Assembly (NCBI RefSeq): GCF_001039355.2
Contig: NW_019775507.1
Span: 47,874 to 111,873, forward strand
Source: Lingula anatina
Lineage: Eukaryota > Brachiopoda > Lingulata > Lingulida > Lingulidae
DNA: 64,000 bases
Direction of reading: 5' to 3'
Positions 56,110-64,000 of the stretch are shown here, one piece after another (the first letter of the stretch is position 1; each line of letters starts with the position of its first letter). Both the position numbers and the translations under genes were made by a program. The notes below the pieces were generated by a model. It saw only the letters and a program-made list of their open reading frames with translations, did no database searches and was not told where the DNA came from.

Positions 56110-58437
56110 TTTTAAATGTGAAGAGAATTTCAGTCTTCATTTCTTAGTTTTGGTGAATCAAGTGTCACTTTATGGACTAACTGAAATCATGTTCCTTGGA
56201 TGACCAAAATATCTAAACCTGTGACAGAACACTTATAAATCTAAACAGAATTAAAAGGTTTTTTTTTTTTTTCGTGCAATTTTTTATCTTATAAAGTGCT
56301 GATGCTTACTGATAATTTGCTCTTCATCTTCACAAGTCACAACAGATTTGTTTTAAACCTTGTGGATTCTAATTACCCATCCATAGTGCAGATTTACCCA
56401 TTTCAAAACTTGGAGTTATCAAACAAAAGGTAAAGCTGTACCACAAAATGGATATTTAAAATGGATTACTGTGTTTAATAATATCAACATTTCCCATCTT
56501 TGAATCAATAATATATTTTACTCCTTCACAGTTTACTCTTACTGAATAATAGTAGAAGCTGCCAAATATAGCACAACTAAATTGTCTAGAAGGAATGATA
56601 TCACCTGTATCAATATGCACTCAGCTTTCAAGAGACATGGTTTCCAATGTTGTTGTCAAATACAAAGTGCACCCAGCTCAAAATGGGCATTATATTCAGT
56701 TTTTCAAATTACGAGGGATAATGTGAATTTTAATTTTCAAATACAGGGAACTCTCAAATGGCTGAAAGTCAATATTCAAAAACAAACAGGATAACTTAAT
56801 ACAAAAATTCTAATGTTGTCATACCTTTTTGAAATAATCAAATGAAAATATCTAGCTCACTTTTTTTTTACCTCTTACTCTAAATGAGAAACATAAATTT
56901 TATATAGCTGTGTCTATCAGCCTGTTCAGATATAATGAAGCAACAGACAATACAGAATGATTATAATCTAAGATCCAATATCTACACATTGGAATATGGT
57001 TTCTTTGGAACAATGTGGGTTTTGAATAAGTAATTCTTACATATAAAGTTGCAATTTATTTTTGTATCATTTTTTCGAGGAAGAACATTGACAGTGCATG
57101 CAGTGGCAAACCTAGAATGACAGCTCAGGTGTGTTAGAATTATTTACTTTAGATGTGTTTGAGGCACTTTTGATTTAAAAATATTCTGTTTCCAAAATAA
57201 GCAGTCTCATTTTTTTTTTTAGCAGGCACTTTATATTCCTCATAATAATAATAATACATTAATTCTAAAATTTACAGCAAGACTGACATTCTCAACATAG
57301 TTTAGGCTGCTTTGTATTGAAAATTCAATTTAATCTAATCACTGTATATCAAATCCCAGTTGATCTGACTCAAAAATGTGAAGGCAAAAAAGTTTATGAT
57401 TTCACAGATGTAAAAATGTTTTGAAATCATGTTAACCCAGCATACTTATGATGTTTAAAACAGAAACAAGGAATGTTTGTTCTAAATTTCTGAAATAAAA
57501 GACAGAAAGCATTTTCAGTTAACTTCTAAGGTTACACAATAATGCTTCCAAAATGAGTGCATTATTTGCATTTAGATGGTGCATGGATTGGGATAATGAT
57601 TTCAATTGTGTTAGGTTGGAAGTTGACATTGTGTTTTACTCATGGTTGAGTTGTGCCAAGCTGTTACAATAGGAATCATTGGAGATAGCCAAATGCCTGT
57701 AACTAAGCGCGATTGTCCCTCAAAACAATCTCTACCAGAAATACCAGCAAAACCAGTTTTTATCAAGCAGCAACACAGATTTCAATGAGTACAATATATT
57801 TTATTATATCATATTATTTTATCAACAGATCATACTGATTTTTATTTTAAACTTAGAGGGCATGCACAACAGATGATCCTCGGATCTACTGATCCATGGA
57901 TCAAATATGGTGGACCCTACATGAAAGAGCCACTGATAATCTTCCCGCCTCTGCATGCACTGTCCTTGCAGGGATCTAGCAATTAAACCCTGGAGCTTAA
58001 TTTAATCCCAAACCCTTTAAATCAAATATTTTATGTTGATCAAAATTATGTGGCGACTTTGATTAATGTCTCAGCTATTCAAAAAATGAGTTTAGAAACT
58101 TTTTGTCTTTTTTTAATTTAACCTTCAAGCTCTACAAGCTCAACAATTTTTAAAAGTTATTGAAAATTAAAGAGTTACATGGGGGCAATACTAAGCCTAA
58201 AAAAGTGCAATTTTTTCAATGTGAAACTGGCTATTTCCATGACCACGTACCTGTACTTGGCAACCTTAACATTAAAATTAATCTCATGCTACCCATTATT
58301 TTTATAGTTATTTTTAGATTCGTTTAAATCAATATATAAATATATTTTAAAAACTGCTACACAAAATTTAAGGTTGCTGATTTTCATTCTTGTTTATCAC
58401 CAGACATGATATAGGGACCTCATTTCTGTTAAGGTAT
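56110..58437. other. Intergenic sequence, no gene seen
   Basis: AT-rich. A weak repeat-like patch at 57860-57965 contains GATCAAATATGG, the word also found in the foldback at 16 kb. Confidence 0.35.
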
Positions 58438-58482
58438 ATACAACCTTGGACATAATAACGATTATTATGTCCAAGATACAAC
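58438..58482. mobile_element. 31-bp hairpin flanked by 7-bp direct repeats
   Basis: 58445-58475 is a hairpin with perfect 14-base arms (CTTGGACATAATAA and TTATTATGTCCAAG) around CGA. ATACAAC lies immediately on both sides (58438-58444 and 58476-58482). A palindrome exactly bracketed by a direct repeat has the geometry of a transposon insertion or of ends left after internal deletion, but it is far smaller than usual MITEs. Confidence 0.6.
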
Positions 58483-60172
58483 AAAACCCAGCAATGATAT
58501 CCAGTGTTAATAAACATGCCATGGTTTGAACCTTGCAAGGATCTGAAGCTCAGAAGAAAATAACATAAAGCAGGATTCGGATAAACTTTTTGGAGGTTTG
58601 CATTGGCAAAGATAAGAAGCTTTGCAGGATAAAAATATAAACATAGGCAAGATATTTTAATTTAGCAGCACCACCTGTAAAAATTACTTGTTTTTTATTA
58701 TTTTTATTTTATTTTATTTCATTTATTTATTGGTGGAAATTGATACTGATCCCTCAGAACTATCAACGTTGGAACAAAATTTCTCTTTTATATAAACAAT
58801 AACTGAGAATAGATCTTTTCTTTGTTTAAAAAAAAGGTAATAATAAAGAAAGAAATTATAAATTAAAAATAAAGTAAATTAATAATAACTTCAATCTCAG
58901 TAACAAATATATAATTATCTGTGTAACTGTAAATTCTTTTTGTAAAAGCATGCATTATGCCTAACATGTATCAAATAAAATGAGCACTTACCAGTATATG
59001 ATAAAATTTCCCAATGTCACTTTACAATGATCACACCTAATTACTAATATGCATTTCCTTTACCTTACTTCTGTCAAATGAATTACCCTTTATCTTGACT
59101 CTTAAATGTAAGAAGTAAGCTCTTTAATTGAAGAAAAAATGAATAATCTTCATGTATATAGCTCCGATTTTACAAGAAAATGAAAGTAGAAAACTAACAC
59201 AGACAAACATACATGTACTGCAGTAACTACAATTAATGTACATGTAGAATAATTTTAATTAGGTGACAAGCAGCTGCAATATGCGTATATATAAATAAAA
59301 AAAGGAAATAATCTTTTATAAGTGTGCTGTAAGGCAAGGTCAGTCAAGTTTAGTTTGGACACCACAAATAATGAAGCCAACAATTTGCCACTGTGTGAGG
59401 GTCTTTTTTATTATCACCCAGACCCCTACAATATTTAATAGCCCTTTATAATAAAACCCCAGGTGCTGGGCACTATGGGCACTCTGCTACGGAGATTTCC
59501 AGGCTCCATGTCTTAAACTCTGCACAGGTGAAATGATGAAACGACTCCATAACTTATTTTACTGAACTAAAAGTTACATGGTACCAGCATACTGTACTCA
59601 GTACAGTACAGTGTATATAGCTACTGTGCTTTGTCTAAATTTACATGAATATTCAGAAAATGTTTCATTTACTCTTTTATTCATATAAAATTTATCTTAA
59701 TCATTTATAACATTTTCCTTCTCTTGTCATGAGTTTTAAGAAGATCGATTTTTGTCGTTTTATTTTTTCTAACGAAATCAAGTATTTTTGCCCATAAATT
59801 TCTACAGATTAAAAAGTGAGAAGCGACTACCGGGTAGTATAATCCAATATCCCTCTGAATAGTTTTAGTACGTTGTTGTTTGACTGAAAATCTATGCGTT
59901 TAAAATCATCACAAAACACCGAAAGTCATGTACAGAAAAACGAACAGTACCAGTCTATAACGTGAAGTACAAGTACTGAGTACATGTACCTTTTCCTGTT
60001 TTTGTCAAGGCGGTCTGAGAGTGCGACATCGGTTTCCGTATAGGCTAGGTTTGTCTATACTAGTCATGTCGCCAACTTCCAAATGACCAAAAAATACTTC
60101 AAAGACCAAATAAAGCGATCCGATTAAAATGACAAATCTGGAAAAGTACAAAAAACCAACGCTGTTTGGTCA
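58483..60172. other. Intergenic sequence, no gene seen
   Basis: Low-complexity AT-rich sequence at 58690-58900, becoming richer in CG dinucleotides from about 59750, as the promoter region to the right approaches. Confidence 0.35.
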
Positions 60173-60455
60173 TAGGGACAGTCGGGCTGACGTCACGCGC
60201 CTTAGCAACCGGCATCTGGGGTAAAACAAATAGGGCAACATGGCGGATCGCATTGATTTCTATGTAAAAGTTGGCAGACTTTGTCCGAAGTTATCATACT
60301 TCACAGTGCCTGACCACTTGTGTCAGTAAGGATGAGTTATTTACCTGGTCGATTTCTTTTACAGGCCTTTGTAATTAGCCGCTCAACACCTGGTTAAGAG
60401 ATAAAATCGGCCTTAACATAATTACCGATCGTTATCTGTGATCGGGAAGCTTACA
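60173..60455 (+). repeat. Left arm of a large inverted repeat (promoter plus first exon copy)
   Basis: Matches the reverse complement of 61836-62114 over about 280 bases, with clear blocks such as CCTTAGCAACCGGCATCTGG, ATGGCGGATCGCATTGA, GTTAAGAGATAAAATCGGCC and TCTGTGATCGGGAA. It includes a CRE (TGACGTCA at about 60188) that the right arm lacks. Confidence 0.88.
60240..60325 (+). CDS. Possible first coding exon or its duplicate (left arm)
   Basis: ATG in a GGCAAC-ATGGCGG context opens a frame MADRIDFYVKVGRLCPKLSY then FTVPDHLC, reaching a consensus donor CA/GTAAGG after 28 codons and two bases. The right arm has the same frame with four amino-acid changes and GTGAGG at the same place. The protein is not recognised. 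No matching second exon was identified. Confidence 0.35.
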
Positions 60456-60482
60456 TCAGAAGATTTTGCAAAGGCAATGCTT

Positions 60483-60591
60483 GACCTTTTGTGTCTGGCG
60501 GGTTGAATCATTTACCTGGACTATTGAGTTAGCAGGCCTTTGTAATAAGCTTCTGTTTAACTTGTTACGGGATAAATTGGTCTTAACTGCA
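60483..60591 (+). repeat. Diverged partial tandem copy of the arm's inner part
   Basis: Resembles 60311-60419: GACCTTTTGTGTC, ATTTACCTGG, AGGCCTTTGTAATAAGC, GGATAAATTGGTCTTAACTGC. It shares CTTAACTGC with the right arm rather than the left, so it is an older duplicate. Confidence 0.65.
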
Positions 60592-60599
60592 TACGCAAA

Positions 60600-61835
60600 T
60601 GTCCACCCTAAATATATACATGTACATAAGTTGGTGATATAGGAATGGCTTCTTAGAACGTGGATCGTAAGAAAGGCCTGGAAAATGTGCAACACTGAGA
60701 AGTTATTAGAATACGATTTCTACAAATTGTGATTAAATAACCTGCTGCTGCAATAGCCAGGGGAACGGGATAGGGGCAATGTCATCGGTCCCATGGCCTC
60801 TTTGATTTGTATACAGAACATGTATATTAATACAAGCCTGGAAGGACAGCATAAACAGTTGCTTGCTAACATTTTGGAAGAGAAGACACGTGGCGTTACC
60901 TGTATTAATATTTGCAGCTATGCGTCTTTGAGTGTTTACAATCTTATTGTGCACTTTTCTGGTACAAAAATTGGCAAAATATCATGGAAGACAGAACATT
61001 AAGTTTCAAAATGTACAAGGTTAAAGTTAAATTGAATAACAAACACGGTAATAAAGCTGTATGTTATTTTACAAGTTAAGGTCGCTTTATTTATGGCAAC
61101 TTTTTTTTTATATTTTACTTGATAACTTAAAAATTTAGGCATTAACTCAGGTTTGTCAATATATTGACGTATATATTTTTTCTTATCTTTATAACGCCCT
61201 CAATTCACTTACAACAAAAAGTCCGACGTTATAGTCCATTAATTTTAACTAAAAGAATTGATACAGGGCCTACCGTCACACACGCCAACACAAGATGCAA
61301 TCTCAATTTCTTGTAAATACTACCCATTAATTCATGTAACAAATGACAAACATAAATACCAAACAAGGTACAATGATTTTCTCCTTATCTATGATAAAAT
61401 GAACTATACACACATACACAAATCTCGTAGTGCATGAATAGCTATGACCAAATTTTGTTTCGATCAACAATCCCGTGTTTAGTCACGTTTGCACGACCTA
61501 TAGCCTACAACAGTCGTTTACTTTTCCGTTGATATTTGAAATTTAACAAACCCCATAAGATTTTTATTAATGTGTTGGTAGTGTCACCTGGTGCACAGCA
61601 AGCTTCCACCATTTCACTTTTGTACGCGTGCCTGAGAGTTAAACGGTACCGGTTTAATTCATTAAGCTTGAAAATCTACCCGCCATATGTGTCAGCAATA
61701 TGCAATGTCAACAGTTATAAGTACAATTGAGACCTTCCTTGATATTATCAGTTGCTTCCACATGCTTTTCTTTTCAAACAGATGTGTATAATATGCTCAT
61801 CCAGGTAAGCAAATGAGTCTTTGCAATCTACCACT
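60600..61835. other. Spacer between inverted-repeat arms
   Basis: Unique sequence of about 1.25 kb with several small open frames on both strands (for example 60733-60954 minus, 60793-61002 plus) that match no family I recognise. It may contain an exon of the minus-strand gene starting at 62045, but none can be fixed. Confidence 0.3.
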
Positions 61836-62114
61836 GTAAGATTCCCGATCACAGATAATGATCGGCAGTTAAGGCCGATTTTATCTCTTAACCAGGTGTG
61901 CAGCGGCTAATTACAAAAGCCTGTAAAGGAAATCAACCAGGTAAACAACACAACCTCACTGACACAAGTGGTCAGGAACTGTGAAGTATGATATCTTCTG
62001 ATAAAGTCTGCCAACTTTTTCATAGAAGTCAATGCGATCCGCCATGTTGCCCGATTTGTTTTACCCCAGATGCCGGTTGCTAAGGTAAAGTGCCCGGATG
62101 ACCGACTGTCCCTA
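61836..62114 (-). repeat. Right arm of the large inverted repeat
   Basis: Inverted counterpart of 60173-60455. Outer ends share AGGGACAGTCGG and inner ends share GTGATCGGGAA. Its outer edge adjoins the promoter of the gene starting at 62208. Confidence 0.88.
61960..62045 (-). CDS. Possible first coding exon, divergent partner of the 62208 gene
   Basis: Frame MADRIDFYEKVGRLYQKISY then FTVPDHLC with donor CA/GTGAGG. The ATG lies 163 bases from the oppositely directed ATG at 62208, the layout of a bidirectional promoter. Upstream is GTTGCTAAGG, an RFX half-site-like word, which is in both arms. The protein is not recognised. Confidence 0.4.
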
Positions 62115-62207
62115 TTGAAGTGATCATGTTAGAACGAAAGTTAGGAAGTCATGACCTACTTTTGTTGGCCTACTACGCACGCGCAGACAAACCACGTTAT
62201 TGCTAAA
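62046..62207. promoter_or_regulatory. Candidate bidirectional promoter
   Basis: A GC- and CpG-richer segment between two divergent ATGs. It contains GCACGCGCAG (NRF-1-like, reverse CTGCGCGTGC) at about 62177-62186 and no TATA box, consistent with a housekeeping promoter. Confidence 0.4.
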
Positions 62208-63325
62208 ATGGCTACCTTTCTGGCGTCCAGTCGTCGGCTACCACAAAGTATCTCCAAGTTTCTGACAGGTAGACAGGTTGTGGAAAAAGAAAAGGTAAAT
62301 TAAAAGTAACTAAATATCAAGAGGGTTGGGGGTAACTATGTATACCTTACACCCGCTTATCGATAAGGTCACAGAAAATTACTCATTCACTGAAGTTTTA
62401 CACTTTGATATTATTTTCTCGACTCTCGTGTTAATGTTATTGCATATAGATCTAAATGTGATGAAATAATTTCAGTTTGGTTATAAATAGGTTTTGGCTA
62501 TCGTATAGCACTTCAATTTATTCCTTTTTTGATATCTAAACTGTCGATGTTGGTGAGACAACATTAATAACATCTTAACGCTCGGCTGTCACCTTCAACC
62601 TTGCTTAGTTAGAAAACGATTGTCGTGAAATTGCTATCGATATGATTTAAAAATCGGGTGCATAAATTGAAAAACCACAAAGACTCTCAAGCGTTTTGGG
62701 CAGTGTGAGGGTTAAGGTAATGGATGAAATAATATTGAGAGGTGTTTCTCAGTAGTTTAATTGTTACAGATTTAGTTCATGCTTTATCACAGCCATTTCG
62801 AAGAATTATGAATAATGTATATTTGTATAATAAACCTGAAATAATTACTAATTACAGTCTCCAGGCCCTAGATCTCATTATGGACCAGTAGGTATATGTT
62901 TCATATCATCATCTATGCATTATGGTCTATCAGAAAAACATTTGTTCTTAAATGCATTTCTCAATCATTCTCCTTTTACTTTTTAGATATTGGTCACTTG
63001 TATTAGGAACCGAAGTGGCATATCTGTTGGTAAGAGATAATTTTTGAATGTAGAATAATTGTTAAGAAAGATCTCTGCTATTTAAAATCATGAAGTGCAA
63101 GTTAAAGATTAAGTATAATGAGTATCCTATCTTGATTCTACACGCCCTATGATTTGATTGTTTATATCAACCCAGAATTAAAGCAAGAGATAAGTGTTTG
63201 TTGCACATTGATAGCATTTTCTGAGAAGTAAGGGACATTATTCCACTAATTTACAGCACGTGTCATATTTGCATTTAAAATTTTTCAGAACCTTTGAAGA
63301 GCAGAAACTTGGTCCTCTCATCAAG
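62208..63325 (+). CDS. Partial gene with mitochondrial-presequence-like N-terminus, provisional exons
   Basis: First exon 62208-62294 encodes MATFLASSRRLPQSISKFLT then GRQVVEKEK and ends at a good donor AAG/GTAAAT. The start is hydrophobic, rich in Arg and Ser and free of acids, as in mitochondrial targeting peptides. Provisional downstream exons 62858-62887, 62987-63029 and 63289-63325 have plausible GT-AG borders and join in one open frame (SPGPRSHYGP, ILVTCIRNRSGIS, EPLKSRNLVLSS), but those peptides match no family I know. The gene would continue off the right edge. The first exon is fairly credible, the others weak. Confidence 0.35.
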
Positions 63326-64000
63326 GTGATCATATAATTTTTTTCACATAAATGTTTTAACAGGAGGCAAAGAAATAAATTCATATTATAGTCCAGGTAA
63401 TCTAAGCCATTTTAGGGCCAAACCTCAAAGTAATTGCAGCAGTTTTTATTTTACCACAATACTTTCCTTTGAACTCCCCAAAATGACATACTAAAAGTAC
63501 CATAACTTAGTGTTGTTTTCCAGTTTTTACTTATTCTTATTTCTTCTGTGTGCATATCTGCTGGATAACAAGTGGCTGTTATTAACCTTAGGAATAGTAG
63601 TACATTGGGTTTCAATTGTTGCAAGGGAGATATGAGTTCAATATCAAATTAGTTTTGTTTGTCAGTGTTTTCTCATATCCTTCACTTGGGGTTTTATGAG
63701 AAAACTGCTAGGTGACTACCAATTATATCAGGAAAACTAGTATATCCTCATTTCCTAAAGCACATGGTGGTCATCTTTTTTCTCAAAGTTCTCAAAGATA
63801 TACGCTTTTAACATACCCGCATCATAGGGGAGATAGAAGGATTTAAATAATGAGAAACAGACTAAAGTTTATTACATACAATAATGAAATCTTTGTTTTG
63901 CTGGCAGTAATTGTAACCTATGTACTAGTTTTTCGAAGGAAATGGTGGCCATCTTGGATTTCCTTGCAAACCCAAGGTAACATGTTTGTTCCCCACGGGA
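63326..64000. other. Right edge, no exon recognised
   Basis: AT-rich sequence, with GGTGGTCATC and GGTGGCCATCTTGGA words in repeat-like contexts at about 63766 and 63943. It is probably intron of the gene starting at 62208. Confidence 0.3.

Noticed and set aside
62987-63325. Alternative reading of the right-edge exons (YWSLVLGTEVAYLL, TFEEQKLGPLIK)
   Set aside because: The peptides look plausible individually, but their phases cannot be joined to each other or to the first exon with the visible splice sites.
1-64000. CRISPR arrays, bacterial operons, conserved microRNAs (let-7, miR-1, miR-9, miR-92, miR-124)
   Set aside because: None were seen; the spliced genes and repeat content are eukaryotic and I found no match to those mature microRNA sequences by eye.

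Overview
The window is animal nuclear DNA, AT-rich, with GT-AG introns, one minor-class intron, many small non-autonomous repeats and long non-coding tracts. The Prospero protein it encodes is of protostome type in the homeo-Prospero domain. Together with the repeat style (trinucleotide-tailed tRNA-SINE, foldback MITEs, G-rich tracts) this suggests a lophotrochozoan such as a mollusc, brachiopod or annelid. The exact clade is not determined.

Left part (1-9.6 kb, plus strand): repeat material with a hairpin-containing direct repeat and a minus-strand tRNA-derived SINE, then the last eleven coding exons of an M28B zinc peptidase (glutamate carboxypeptidase II / NAALADase family). The 5' exons lie off the left edge. 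All metal ligands and the catalytic glutamate are present, but the residues that select glutamate in human GCPII are changed. One exon and its splice donor are followed by two decayed tandem copies.

Middle (9.6-29.4 kb): a gene-poor intergenic tract with foldback elements, a 31-bp minisatellite, two inverted copies of a G-rich interspersed repeat, two TTTGCAA-rich arrays, and non-repetitive blocks that could be regulatory. A short open frame at 23 kb carries a Prospero-domain-like string.

29.4-52.5 kb (minus strand): a complete prospero/PROX1 gene. There is a 749-codon first coding exon, then three exons encoding the homeo-Prospero domain, for a 909-residue protein. The intron before the homeodomain is a textbook U12-type AT-AC intron. 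A candidate TATA promoter and two-part 5' UTR lie at 52.5 and 50.5 kb. Next to the U12 donor the assembly contains a 437-bp duplication joined by a single N, most likely an artefact. GATA-motif clusters lie in intron 2 and just beyond the 3' end.

Right part (52.5-64 kb): intergenic sequence with two oppositely oriented MITEs sharing a 35-bp terminal repeat and a 31-bp hairpin flanked by a 7-bp direct repeat. It is followed by a GC- and CpG-richer region where a promoter plus short first coding exon exists twice as a large inverted repeat (arms about 280 bp, 1.4 kb apart). The right-hand copy is divergent from the first exon of another gene (plus strand, from 62208) whose product begins with a mitochondrial-presequence-like peptide and runs off the window.
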